NCBI GenBank assembly: GCA_964030475.1
Contig: CAXIPT010000002.1
Location: 18,941,703-19,005,702 of the forward strand
DNA from: Tethya wilhelma
Taxonomy: Eukaryota; Porifera; Demospongiae; Tethyida; Tethyidae
DNA length: 64,000 nt
Reading direction: 5' to 3'
Of the stretch, positions 1 through 12,100 are shown in pieces. Position numbers and translations under genes: made by a program. How positions within the stretch are numbered: the stretch's first letter is position 1; the number at the start of each line of letters is the position of its first letter. A model generated the notes under the pieces. It saw nothing but the letters and a program-made list of their open reading frames with translations, was not told the origin of the DNA and ran no database searches.

Positions 1-95
1 ATCAGTACAGCAGGGTTATGTTTGTATAAGATGATAGCCTCTAGTAAAATATTGAGAGTGGGACTAATTTGTCAATTGTGTGTGTGTTTCTCTAG

Positions 96-939
96 AAATC
101 CAAGCTGAATACAGAGAAACGTCTGCAAAGACAGGTTTCAATATAGGTAGGTGTGGACGGTTTGTCACTCATTGTGGAGTTCATGTGACCTTGTACCTTA
201 CTCAGTGGGTTGGCTAGGCTGCATGGGTGTGTATAGAATGTGCTAACTCTCGTGACCTAATGCATGTCACTCTAGGTGTGTGTGTGGAATAGCTTTTATT
301 TGGTGATATTTTGTTTGCTTTGTTTCTTCAGATCAATTGTTCATGATGATTGCAGAGGACTTTGTAAAGGCATCTAAAGAGAAGGCAACAAATAGGCCAG
401 GTATATATGTAGAAAATCACATCATAGTGTGGTATGGCCAGCAACTAGTAAAAAAGGGTTCCAAACTAAGTGGGTTCAAGGAGTCCAAACTATGGGTTCA
501 AGGGGTCCAAACTAAGAGGGTTTAAGGGGTCCAACCTATGGGTTCAAGGGGTCCAAACTAAGAGGGTTCAAGGCCAAGTGATAGATAAGGAGACAGAGGA
601 GGTCCAACATCTGCATGCCATTACAGGCTAATTGCAATATTAGCGAGATCATGTGATATTGTTTCCTGGTCTTGAATCTCACTTTTCTCAACTTTTAGTT
701 AGTTTGTCAGAATGGCTGCTTAGAATCAGGGGAAAAGTCAGTATAAATCACAGAAAGCACCTCAATTCAGGACCAGAAGATAAAATCTCACAATCTTTTA
801 AATTACAAAATGTGATAGAAGAGCTAATGAGTTTTGAGTGATCTTTATTTTCTCTCCAGATACAAATGGTGGCAGTACAGGCACTGCACTAAGATTAGAG
901 CAGCCAGCAACCTCCAGAAAAAAGGAGTGTGCCTGTTGA
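96..939 (+). CDS. Rab-family small GTPase, C-terminal part (3' exons)
   Basis: Three phase-compatible exons are visible: 96-146, 332-400 and 860-939. The 5' part lies outside the window. Joined, they encode about 66 residues. They begin with the ETSAKTG guanine-base (SAK, G5) motif, continue through the last helix (DQLFMMIAEDFV), a short hypervariable tail, and end in ECAC. A C-terminal CxC is the usual double geranylgeranylation signal of Rab proteins, so the product should be a membrane-attached vesicle-traffic GTPase. The helix sequence is closest, from memory, to Rab24, but Rab24 ends differently, so I do not assign a subfamily. The splice sites are ordinary (tctctag/GTAGGT, cttcag/GTATAT, tctccag). 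The gene is convergent with CHMP3. Confidence 0.85.
455..575. repeat. Intronic minisatellite, ~22-bp unit
   Basis: The last intron of the Rab gene carries about five tandem imperfect copies of a unit of the type GGGGTCCAAACTATGGGTTCA, alternating between 'actatggg' and 'actaagaggg' variants. The open frame running through it is only repeat-driven and is not a gene. Confidence 0.8.
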
Positions 940-1528
940 GCACTCTGCTATTGTTGTGATAGTACTATTATTAATATTATTGTTTTGTTGCTGCATACAC
1001 AGCACACTTGCAAGTGTTGTTTTTTTTTTGTCATCTGTGCACGTTGTTTCTTGATCCATGACAGTTTAAACCACCTGTGTGTTTTGTACTATATTATGTG
1101 CATACATTGTGTATGCTGCTGTCCAATGTTAATTTATCATTGTTTGTCGTTGAAACAAAATAACGGACAAGGCACGTGCAAGTGCCAATTACTTTTTTTA
1201 TGATGCACAATTATAACAATTATAATAATTATTATTATTGTTTTATGTTGTGTGATTATACAATGTCATGTAGTCTGCAGCTGTTTGTATGTATGTACGT
1301 TATGTCATGACAAAGTTATGCTCTAGTGTATTTGGGTGATTGGGACAGCATAAGTGTCAGTCACGAATAATTTATTACAGTGGTCTTAGTAGTTAGATAT
1401 ACACAGAAATTGACAGGACATAGAGTGTACATGTATGGGTAATAATAACGCACAGGCATGCAATGACATAACTGGTGTTCTAAAAATAGATTTTAATATT
1501 ACTAATCTTATTCGTGCATGGTACAAAA
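940..1528. other. Convergent 3' intergenic region
   Basis: This lies between the stop of the Rab gene (+) and the stop of CHMP3 (-). It is AT-rich with poly-T and ATT-rich runs (for example around 1205-1245). It must hold the 3' UTRs of both genes. I see no coding exon; the short frame at 985-1203 lacks coding character. Confidence 0.6.
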
Positions 1529-2163
1529 TCAACTTCTGAGTGCTTGAAGTCTCTCTTGTAAATCATCCTCTTCTTCCTCTGACTCAACAGCTGGCTCTGG
1601 ACCAACAGCCTGCATGTACGCACAACATAATATTATCACAAGCACATACAGACATGAAGAAAAATTTTTTAAATGTACCAAAGAAATTGCCTACCATACC
1701 CCTCCCTTAGGTTTGACAGTACACATGCCCACTGTATCAGTGAACTCTCACTCACCCCTTGTTCTTGTTCATCTGGTATCTGTGTGTTGACCGGTCCTAG
1801 CTGACCTAGTTGACCTGCAATGGGAGTAACAGAGGCGTGCATTGATTCACAGTATTATAGTAGAGGAAAATGATCCCACTGCCCTGCTTACCATTGGTCA
1901 CTTCAAATAGGATCTTCTCTACCTCTTTGTCAGCTTCTTCTTCAAGGTCATCATCTTCAAGACTCTCAAATGTATCATCCATCATTTCCTCAATTAAACC
2001 AGCCTATAATATTATAATTATTGTCAAGAACATGCATGTTAATAATGTATAGTGCAAAATATTATAAGGCATCTGGTGTCGACTATTGGAACTAGACTTT
2101 TCTGATCCCTCACATGACCAATCTATATACCACATTTGGTTTACTAGTGACACTCAAAATCAA

Positions 2164-2208
<45 letters not shown>

Positions 2209-2949
2209 CTTGGACATTTCCTTTGATAGTTCCATCATGCTGGCTTGTATCTCGGGGAGCTTGATAAGGTCTTGCATTGCTTTCATCACCTCTGTACTCT
2301 TCTGTATAGACCCGGCCATTCTGAGTGTAGCTGCATGCACAATGCAACCATCAATGCAACCACCAGTTACAACACCATTGTACTACTATGCTTTACTACA
2401 CAGTGATCTTAATACCTAGCCCTAACCCCTCTCCCTTCATTACTAACCCAATTGATTTTGCATACTCATGACGACCGAGTTCATCTGAGCCTTCGAGGCG
2501 TACAGTTTACTGACAGCTTTCTTTGACTGGACAAGTTCCTTGGCCAAGATCTTTGCCACATCTGTATTGCCTTTCTTGGCAGCATCTTTAATGGACTTCT
2601 TTACCTTTGCCTCCTCAGTTTGAATTCCTAAGTACATGTGAAAATCATGACATTTTGGATAGTGCATTCAGAAAAAGAATTTTGCTGAATACACACCTCT
2701 AATTTGTCTGTCTATAACTCTTTGCTCTTTTCGAAGTTTTGATCTCCATTCTCTGACCTACAGTACAGTATATCACAATATAATTTATGAATGAAGTGCA
2801 GAATCTGGAGCTAAGACTGTGGCTCATACTCTGGCACAGAGACCACATATTACAAATGAAGTGCAGAGTATGGAGCTTTAGACCAAGGTAAACTTCTAGA
2901 TGTAACTCACCTGTTCTTTGGGGTCTACTTTCTTTCCCAGGAAAGGCAT
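1529..2949 (-). CDS. CHMP3: ESCRT-III subunit CHMP3 (Vps24)
   Basis: Seven exons on the minus strand in transcript order: 2911-2949, 2697-2757, 2448-2627, 2209-2330, 1892-2003, 1756-1814, 1529-1609. Phases agree throughout and give about 217 residues, close to human CHMP3. The basic N-terminal half contains conserved stretches such as VIDRQIR, SIKDAAKKGNTDVAKILAKE and SKLYASKAQMNS. These are followed by the helix MAGSIQKSTEVMKAMQDLIK. The acidic C-terminal half ends in a MIM1-like helix (DDLQERLQALRS) that would bind the Vps4 MIT domain. ESCRT-III polymers containing CHMP3 drive membrane scission in multivesicular body sorting and cytokinesis. The gene shares an upstream region of about 370 bp with LIN54. 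The donor of the fourth exon abuts a (GA)n tract on the coding strand. Confidence 0.96.
2165..2206. repeat. (TC)n microsatellite at a CHMP3 splice donor
   Basis: About 20 units of TC/GA run directly against the 5' splice site after the fourth CHMP3 exon (GTAGAGAGA on the minus strand). Frames read through it are repeat artefacts. Confidence 0.85.
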
Positions 2950-3322
2950 GGCTGGTTCGAATTCACATCTAGAAAGAGTCTGGGCTTGGCTGTTGAGTCA
3001 GTGTTTTGGATGACGTCAGGTCACATGATTGTTTCTATAAATAGTAACTTCCACGTGATATTGATTATTCGAAAAATGGCGGCAGTTTTTCTGGAGTGAC
3101 TGTTCAGAGAACATCATTCAAACTGTCAAATACAACCTATTTCAGGTGGCGTTTCTGCTTCTTAGAATAAGGTACACATTAATAATAAGATATTGCATCC
3201 TTGAATATATTTTCTATTCGTGCATGCGGGGTTATCCACACGAAACCATCCACATTCGTGTTGTGTGTGGACTCATGCGTTTTTCTCTGTTCAGCAGATA
3301 GTGAGGCATATCATCTATAGTG
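2950..3322. promoter_or_regulatory. Bidirectional promoter between CHMP3 and LIN54
   Basis: The two start codons face away from each other with 373 bp between them. Inside lie a full palindromic CRE (TGACGTCA, 3011-3018), a TATA-like TATAAATA near 3036, an E-box CACGTG (3052-3057) and AAAATGGCGGC (3073-3083), which matches the YY1-type element found near many housekeeping starts. The motifs are seen directly; factor binding is inferred. Confidence 0.65.
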
Positions 3323-4291
3323 ATGGCATCTAGTAGTGGAATTGCTTCAGCACCAGACAGTACAAACCTCCCAGCAACAGTGCCTGTTGTCAACACAATA
3401 CAAGCTGTTCGGTGAGTGAGTGAGTGATCGACAAATGTGTATGAAGCTATGTATTGACGTGATTGAACTATAACAGGTCTCCAATATGGTCTGTTCCTCC
3501 GCTAGCAGAAGGTCAGCTGAGTGCAGGCTCACCATCACTAGTTACCACCACTGAACCTCCACCAGTGGGACAGGTCAGTAGAGGCTGGGAACAAGGGTTG
3601 TTATCTAGGCCTTGGTAGAGTAACTTCCTAGCATGAGATTGCATGCATGGTACGGTGGAGAGTTTGAGGTCCCTCTCAATTTGAAAAAAGATGCTTTGTA
3701 GAAACTACACCTCGTATTGAATCCACCACATTCTGTGTCATGGCCGTTTTGTGTGTCACTGATGTTATATTCAAGATCTCATCTTCTTGGCTGTTGCTCT
3801 GTGTTGTTTGTGTGTTGTGTTCTCTAGGTGGTCACAGTAGCACAGGAATCTTCACCTTTGACCTCTCCAGCCATGCCTGGTGGTAGAGGAGTAGACATGG
3901 GAAGGCTTGTACCGTCAAAGAGAATGGTTGTTGCTAAGCCTATTGCTCCAAGGCAAGCCCAACAGCAACAGCAACAGTCAATGGGTCTTGAAGCCAACTC
4001 TCCAATATCAGGTTAGTAGAAGAAATTTATGCTCTTTAAGCATAATTGTTGTTTAAATTGCTGTTTTGATATGGGTATAGTGCTATTGCTGCAGCACACT
4101 TGCACACACCTTCATAGCAACAAATCTTTCTCAGCTTGCTAGTAGCTTGCCCAAACTGACTCCTGAGATGCTGCTTGCTAGCATGAAGACACTTCAACAA
4201 GTGAATCCAGCAATGTTGAGTGCTGCACCCCAACATCCCTACATCCAGGTAGAACACATTTTCATCCCTCTAGTAACTTTCCCTCTGTGAA

Positions 4292-4324
<33 letters not shown>

Positions 4325-5799
4325 GGGAATGCAAACTGGTGGTCCTTCTGCTGCTGTTGGTGATGCTGCTAGACCATTACGAGCTACAAGAGGGAAGCAA
4401 CTGATGCCCAAACAGCAGAGAGCAGGACCGATGATAATGCCTCAAAATATTATGCTACAGGTATCAATGCCCCTGTACTAATGTTTGAACATCAAGTACA
4501 ATGAAGGCACCAAGGTGCATAAGCCTCGGCGCAATCAACTAGCTTGATGCACAACCATACATGAACGCATGACCTCATCATCCAACCAACCTCAAAATCA
4601 TAATCCGGAAGTAATTTGAGTGATACTAGATTTATTTTGCTCTGTGCATTTTTGCCATACAGAAGTGACTCATTTTACGTAATTGCACCCGCTCTATAGG
4701 CGTGGCGTGAGCCTAACGCTCAGAAAAAGCACAAAAGGCTCGGATCTCAGCAAGTACACTGTTTTGCAAGATGCTAAGCAGCTATTTTAAGATAGCTTTG
4801 ATTCATGAACGCAAGTACCTTCCTTTTGGACCATAGAGCTGCCATTCTTCACATTATCCCTAACATACAGACGCACACACAAAACGACTACCGTAATCCT
4901 CTGTACGTGGTACATACGCGCCGAGGCTTAATAAGATTGTATCAACTCATGTAGGGCGGCCCTCAAAAGATTGTGGCACCTGTGGCCATTCCACCATCAG
5001 GAGGACTCTCCATGCCGTAAGTTAAACTATGATGATCTTTATTAATAATTTTTTTGTTACTTTTGTGCACTACTGCTGTTATCTTATCAAATAAAATCTT
5101 TTTTTACACATTAACTTTGCTACTGCTGTATTTGTTAGTGTGACGACCCCTACCGACTTTATCAATTTGTGTGCTCTCTAATTGTTCCCCACCCAGTATT
5201 GGTATGGGTGCTGTGGACTCCTCCACCTCCTCAACTCAAACTGTCCCCCGGGCCATCACAACTAGCAAGCCCAGAAAACCTTGCAACTGCAAGAATTCAC
5301 AATGTTTGAAACTGTACGTTAAAGTGAAATGTTTCGTTGCTACGTTATACATTTCAATACCATCTGTCGCTTTAGCTATTGTGATTGTTTTGCCAATGGA
5401 GAGTTTTGTCGTGAGTCGTGCAACTGTCATAACTGTAAGAACAACATGGATTATGCTGAAGAGAGAGCTAAAGCTGTCAAGGTCTGTAACTAGATATGTA
5501 ACACGTTGGGTGGTTGTGTATTCATTAATTTTTTAATGTATTTTAGACCTGTCTGGACAGAAATCCTCATGCTTTTAAACCTAAAGTTGGTCAGAACAAA
5601 TCGGTGAGTTGTGATTATACACTCCTCTACTTGAATGCATCGCTAGCTCACTCTTTAAGTGTAGGAGTCTTTCATTTACTCTATTCTTGGCAGCCATTTA
5701 CTTGTGTTACTTGTTGGTATTGCAGGGTGATGAACGAAGACACATCAAAGGCAAGTTCTTAGTGTGAAATTTAAGTATAGGCCGTGGCCTTGTGTGCTC

Positions 5800-5830
<31 letters not shown>

Positions 5831-6312
5831 AGCCCTCTGGCACATATACTATGGGAACAGTTGTCCAGTAGTTAAGGGAGGGGGTTACTTGGCATGTTGA
5901 ATACAGTGTGATCTTGTTAACTGCCCTCCCTATTGAGCATTAGCCCTCCTGTCCTTAAATGCCATTGGCTACAGAAGTAGACACAATGGACGGTGTATTG
6001 TTTGAATTAGGAGACTGGGTTATATTTGGAGCAGAGTGACTAATAATAGTAGTGTGTGTGTGTGTGTGTGTGTTAAAACTGGGGTGCATGTACATGTACA
6101 TTCTAATTGTATCGTTACCCATTCAATTGGTTGTGTTACTTGTGTATTTTGATTGACTGCCATGCCAAGATCCCATGTAGAATTACACTCTTTATTGAAT
6201 ATTAGTGGAAATGTTCCATCTGGTTAGCGGCTATTAGTTTCAACTGAAAATTTTTTTTCTCTACACACACTTACATCTACACTCAGACACATTGTTTAGA
6301 GAATGTCCAAGT

Positions 6313-6346
<34 letters not shown>

Positions 6347-7587
6347 NCACACACGCACACACAATCACTCACTCACTGTACAGGTTGCAATTGCAAGAGA
6401 TCTGGCTGTTTAAAGAACTACTGTGAGTGTTACGAGGCCAAGATTCCGTGCTCTGCAAACTGTCGTTGTATTGGCTGCAAAAACCTTCCTGAGAAACCAG
6501 AGAACAAGAGCCTCATGCAACTTGCTGATGCAGCAGGTTGGCAAAACATGCTAGTGTTAATTCAATGACTTGAGCTACATGCACAATGTCAATGCTTATT
6601 AAACGCACACAGGCACACATGCAGAGGTACACATATGCTCACACAGCCAGCCAACAAGCTGTGACTGCATGCATCTCATGATTGAATTAACACTGTTCTC
6701 TGTTTACACTGAAACATGTTGTCATGTTTAGTCTGTTCTTGTCTCCATGCAGATATTCGTACTCAACAGCAGCGAGCTGCCACCTCCCACTTCATGGAAC
6801 AACTAGATATGTCGTCAAAACCACAGCCCAAAACACTAAGTGGACAGAGGCATGTTATTTTGTTTTATAAACCCTTTTGTGGGTGTTGTACGTATGTTGG
6901 GTGTCTGTGTTAAGATGTCTTACATAGATGCAGTGTTTCAGTTTCTGTCCAAGTTATATTTAAATTTACTCCCTGTAGGCTATTGTGTACTCTAAACACA
7001 TAATTGAATGCAAAACATTGAGCATCATGGCTCCTCGATGTTCGAAATTATTGTATTTTTGTGAAAACAAAGCACTTGTAGTTGTAGCAACTCTGCACTG
7101 TAGTGTGATTTTATTGTCAATTAATCTTCGTTAGGACCCAAGGCATACCAATAATAGTTCGCCTGATACCTTTAAAGTAAAGCAATCTGTGAACTACTAA
7201 CTGCCTTTCCTTTGTTCAGCATTTTTTCCCACTCTGTCTGTAGGCTACCCTTCTCTTTTATTAACAAGGAGGTGGCAAAGGCCACTTGTCTCTGCCTCTT
7301 GGAGGAGGCTAGTCACGCCTTGATGGTGAGTGGAGATGTGAGTGTATGACAGACTCCTAAGCCTTTTTTTGTTCCTTTTGTACTCCTTTACAGAATGGGC
7401 ATTCTTTAGTAGACACTGAAAGAGCAGTTCTTGAAGAATTTGGACGTTGTATGACACAAATTATTAGTTCTACACAAACTGGTATGTTCATACCGTTCGT
7501 TACGCCTTAGATTATGCTGTAATGATGTGTTGCTTTTGTTCTACAGCCAACGAAGATGGAACACACAGAACAATGAGTGTTCACTAG
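3323..7587 (+). CDS. LIN54: LIN54, DNA-binding subunit of the DREAM/MuvB complex
   Basis: Fifteen exons: 3323-3411, 3477-3573, 3828-4011, 4118-4248, 4326-4460, 4955-5016, 5197-5313, 5376-5481, 5547-5603, 5726-5750, 6384-6536, 6753-6849, 7244-7325, 7394-7481, 7547-7587. All phases agree and give about 487 residues. A Pro/Gln-rich N-terminal region is followed by two Tesmin/TSO1-type CXC domains at about residues 256-300 ([16 protein letters not shown]) and 335-376 ([16 protein letters not shown]). Each has the minor-groove tyrosine known from LIN54. A C-terminal helical part ([18 protein letters not shown]) follows, which in the family contacts other MuvB subunits. LIN54 binds CHR promoter elements to control cell-cycle genes. 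The introns after exons 10 and 12 start with GC rather than GT. The protein is shorter than the human one, mostly in the N-terminal region. Confidence 0.95.
4520..4930. mobile_element. MITE-like element in LIN54 intron 5
   Basis: A perfect 13-bp terminal inverted repeat, TAAGCCTCGGCGC at 4520-4532 and its reverse complement at 4918-4930, bounds about 410 bp of non-coding sequence. The outermost TA on each side could be a TA target-site duplication, as in Tc1/mariner-type elements. There is no open frame for a transposase. It lies wholly within the intron between exons 5 and 6. Confidence 0.7.
6347..6347. other. Single ambiguous base in a (CA)n tract
   Basis: An N lies inside a CA microsatellite at 6314-6363, in the GC-AG intron of LIN54 just before the second CXC exon. 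Flanking exons are intact, so nothing coding appears to be lost. Confidence 0.7.
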
Positions 7588-9182
7588 CTCTATAATGCAT
7601 ATTGTAGTCTGAGTCTGTCCTGCATGATCTATATTCTTTGTTAATTGGGGCGAGCCTGAGCGAGCCCCACATAGTCGTTGCAAATGGTAAAATTTCTGTT
7701 TGTTGGTTTGTACACCGTGGACACTTTCCGTATATTCAAATTATTCGAACGGTAATATGCAGTCCAGATTACGTCACAAAAATATTGAAATTTGGAATTA
7801 TACACGTCCGGCAGAGACTTGACTGTAGCTTGCTTAGAGAGCTAGAGAGCCATAGATCTATGAGAAAGCGAAAGAGAAAGGAGACTCGACGCAGAGACAA
7901 CGCTGCGCAGACCACTCATGAGGAGCCGGACTGTCAGAGCTCAAAATTATTGAAACCAACTTATAGACCACTCCTGAGGCTCAATGAGAGACGGCCTCGT
8001 CTAGAGCTGAAGCATCTGAGCAGATACTGCCATGGGGACACTACTCCTGAGAGATACCATCTCTTGAAGCAGCTAGACCTAGAGAGACTACACCTCATGC
8101 AGGAGCAAATTTAATATTGAACAACTATGACACCATGTTAGTCTAGCAACACCAAGCCTCTCACACTTGCTCCGCCCATAGTGATGGCCAAATTGTTCTT
8201 CAACACTGAGAAAACTTCCTAGCTAATCAGCTAATTGACAATTTCACAGTGACACTGACATTCTGACTCAGATATCGTCTTCTTCTCAATCAAGAAATAC
8301 TGCGGCCTCGAGCTCTTCAAGGTGGTAGTACAGCAGCGCCGGAGGGAAGCTACTCAACACAAATATGCGATGGAGAGTGCTTCATATCAACAACCGCCAG
8401 CACATGCACCCTGGAGATGCCTATATACAGTGTACTTGACAGTTGACGACCTAGCAACTGGTTAGTCAAGAGTGAGAAGAGTTTGCAAGCAAAGTCCCCT
8501 ATACAGCAAGTGTACGAGGTACCAAGGAGTACTGGTTTAGTTGTCTCATTGCCACCATTGGAGTGACTGCTCTTGCTTGTTCTTCAACTCTGCTCTCCCA
8601 AATCTACGTCTTCAAACACCTCAAGGCTCCAGCAGTCACGAATCAGTAGATGCGACATAAGCACATGCACATGCCTACCTCTACCCTTGAGACCACAGAG
8701 CTATTCATGCAGGCTCGCCCCCATGATGCTTTGCATCACCCTAGTTATTTTTCTTGTGACCGGAAATGGGCTTGTGGAATGTGAATGCTATGCCATGGCC
8801 CATATGGCCAACCACTGGCCCGCGTCAATTACGTGTACTTTTCAAGTAAAAAGTAGTGAACCGCCAGTCGAGCCTACATATTTTCGTAAATAGTGAAGTC
8901 TTTGTGAGTGCTGGTACAAGTTGAAAGGCATATTGACAAGTTCTGAAAGACCACTTCATATAGAACTATCATTTTTGCGTGTGACTGTCGTGTGTGAAAC
9001 TGCGACATCTGACTGTAGTGAATTTCGTTTGGTTGGCGCCACTAGTGAATGACCTCAACTTTAAAACGGCCCTCCCCTGGTGCTGCTGCCTACTCATCGT
9101 AAATTTGTTTCTCTCGAAAGCAACTCAACTATCTAGAGAGAACCCAGCAAGAGAAACGATTCCACCCTAAATCAAAACAGAC
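7588..9182. other. Intergenic region between LIN54 and the Ig/FN3 receptor
   Basis: This follows the LIN54 stop and precedes the receptor start. It begins with LIN54 3' UTR and then holds a small palindrome-like stretch (GGGGCGAGCCTGAGCGAGCCCC, 7647-7668). It contains two long-ish open frames of doubtful status (7860-8114 and 8573-8893). The receptor 5' UTR should occupy the last part. Confidence 0.5.
7860..8114 (+). CDS. Hypothetical 84-residue basic protein (doubtful)
   Basis: An ATG-initiated frame of 84 codons continues an open frame that extends upstream without an ATG to about 7638. The product starts with a very basic run (MRKRKRKETRRRDN) and ends in Leu-rich segments (HLLKQLDLERLHLMQEQI). 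I recognise no domain. There is no neighbouring exon in frame that would extend it. It could be a remnant of a repeat element, a lineage-specific small protein or chance. Confidence 0.2.
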   Translation: MRKRKRKETRRRDNAAQTTHEEPDCQSSKLLKPTYRPLLRLNERRPRLELKHLSRYCHGDTTPERYHLLKQLDLERLHLMQEQI

Positions 9183-12100
9183 ATGGCTTCTCCTTCAAGA
9201 AAACTTGAAAGGTTCCTGTTCATCTTTGTGTCATTTATGGTTCATTTGCCTGCGGTGCTGCTACACAATCACTGTAGTTCAAGTAAGCCGAAAATACGAT
9301 AATTCATGTTAGTCTCTCTTCATACTAATATCTGGTCAAGCTGTCAATAGACAGTTTTCAAACTGTCAGACTAATTATGAGTTTAATCAGTGTGTAGTTT
9401 GTTCTCATGTGGTTGTCACCTGCCGTTTTGATGGTCCACAGTACATGGAAAAATGTGTTTTGGTAGTTGTATACAAGTTCTCATGCTCTCACCACTTTCA
9501 GCATCTTTTTGTGGTGTGTTGGGGTGGATGCTTTGTGGTGTATACTGTTCATAGAGACCAACTAAGAGGGGGGGAGTACTGTACACTGAAGCACTGTGGA
9601 ATTTTCGTATTTTTCATAGCTCACAGGTGCGCTCACCCATTTCATTGGGCTAGACAGCATGGCATGATACACCACCACACACATATAGCTGTCTTGCTGC
9701 TACATTAGCTTGTAATTCCACTGTATGTAAACACACGGAGTGGACCTGGTATATATTGAGATATAAGCTCTGTAATGAAATGGTGTAGGGTCCTTTGGAA
9801 GAGCCACAAGTGTGACTTCATTTCGTATTAGTTTCTAACAAGATGAATTGTGCAAATTCCATAAGAGAGTTAATGAATTAGCAAAATTGTAGATCACCGG
9901 TAGAAACAGTAGGTGTAAATACTTAATGTCCTTGATAAAATTTCTCACTTTTTGATATGTGAGAAATTTTTTCATTTTGTCTGATTGAAAATGAGCTAGA
10001 CTATGTGCAGCTGAGTAAATTGTTTATCACGCTATCAGCTCCCCCTCTTCCATCAAAGTGTGCTCTTATTAGCACCTAACAATGTGAATTCCATCCACAC
10101 ACACGTGCACTCACTCACCACACACGTGCACTCACTCACACACACACACACACACAGATTTTAATGTTACATATGGTCGTGAAGTGATCATTGAAGAAGG
10201 TGGTAGAACATGTCTCTTCTGTGACTACCCCACCTCCCGATTAACTCCTGAATGGTATCGCGGTACCTCAGTCATCACTGATGGGGAATTACCTGACCCT
10301 TGTGACTGTGAAATTGATGACATGAATGCCAGAGTATTGTGTTTTGACAGCATAACAATGGATGCAGTAGGTGATGACTACAGTTGTCAAGTACAAATTG
10401 GAATCGGGCAGGTTGATGAGTGTCCATTTTCTGTCACACTTGCTGGTGAGTTGAAGAAGAATAATAAGATTGGGTTGTTTTTTAATGCATGTTGTTTGCA
10501 CTGGTGTAGTGGTACATATTTAGGATGTGATTACATTGTATTGTAAATGAGACATGAATATAATGCATTAATGCCGGCTGGGTGTGTGCGATTATCTACA
10601 TCATTGTGTGATTTGTTTTGATCCAAATGTGTTATCATCGGTAGTCTGTGTCTGCAACCTGCTTTTGCGTGTGTCAGATCCATGTCAAATCTCCAATAAT
10701 TTTTACAACCCTCAATTGCCAAAGTATTTACTGTTGGAATTATGTGTTGACATAGTAAACAGGGCTCTCCCAATGATTGTAATTCGACAGGATTATGAGC
10801 GATTCTTTTGTGTTTCGCTGCTTTTTTTGAACTTGCCTTGAAAGTTTGTGTTGTGTTCTAAGCATTTCACTGTTTTGAGTATAGCCGTCGACAAATTGAT
10901 TACAAATTGAAGAAAATGGCTCTTATTATGTGTGAGCAAATAGTTGGAATGGAGAGTAATGGCTAACTACCTGATGCTTGATGTTGTCTCAAGATTTTTT
11001 TTAAAAAAGTTTTTTTTAAAATTTTTCTGTGAGTAGGGAGTTGTAGCCTCTGAAGTCAAAGAAAGAAGCACCATTGCATTTTATGCTTCATGTTCTCCTG
11101 TAATGGGAGTGTAGTTGTATGCAATTAACCTACTAGGGTCGAATGTACACCTAGTTAATTTTCCCATAGCATTGACCTCTGGAGCTCCCAAGTTAGGCCA
11201 CCATTCTCAGATAGTATGACTCATAGTGAGTGAGTAAAAATTCTTTGCCTGATTCTTGGGATGTTTCTTGAGCTTTGATTTTGGGAGTTGGTGGCACCCT
11301 CCCCATCTTGTTCTGAGTGCCATTGCACATTGCAACAACAAACATGTGTTTGAACTTCCTGGTTACTGTTTATTTCTGGGAGAAGTTGACTGCCCTCTCT
11401 GCCTCTCTCCAGACCTCACAGCAGGCACACTTGTGTGGTGTCTTGGTTGCAGCCAGTCTAGCTGTAGTGGCACCAAACTAACTCTCCTGCCTCCCACTCC
11501 AGACAACAGCTGGGTTGTAGTTGTGACTAAAAAACAAAGAAAATGTACTAGGCACATAAAGGGTAGTTAAGTGTCTTGGAAGTTCCTTTTTGTGTGTGCA
11601 AGTGTGAGAGCATGGAGTGACAGGTGTGCAGTGTGTGGTGGAGCAGAGACAGTTACCATGTATATTATATAGGTGCATTGTCAGCTGTTTGTGATGTGCA
11701 TGCATGCATGCTGCTCCCAATTCCCATGACAAATGGAAAACAGCTCAACAATTCCCTTTGATCTGTTATTGGAACCTTTGTAGTGTATAAAATATCAAGA
11801 TTTGTGCTCATTGCAGCACAATCATCACATGTCTTTACATGAGCCCAGGTCTTGGTTGTATCTCTCCACTGCGTGGTATTGATGTGAGCATTGTTCCTAC
11901 ATACATACAGGTGCTGCGTAGGTTAACTTTTTTTAATGCAATTAGGTTCTAGGTTCATTGATACTTTGGTATTCGTTAATAGACTATCATGTGGCAGTAT
12001 TTGATGCAATCAATCACTCGACTCTGACCAGTTCACATAGAAACAGCCCGTACAGTAGTGTACAACCAGCGTGTGGGATGGGGCGAATTCCTTCCCTGGT

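Noticed and set aside
2110..2347. Minus-strand frames with long Arg-Glu runs
   Set aside because: They read through the (GA)n tract; the true CHMP3 exon ends at 2209 at a GT donor.
4135..4248. An alternative acceptor (TCAG at 4131-4134) for LIN54 exon 4
   Set aside because: It gives an immediate stop in the reading frame; the TTCATAG acceptor at 4117 restores the frame.
8573..8893. A 106-codon open frame upstream of the receptor
   Set aside because: Composition is unremarkable and there is no good start context, domain or splice partner.
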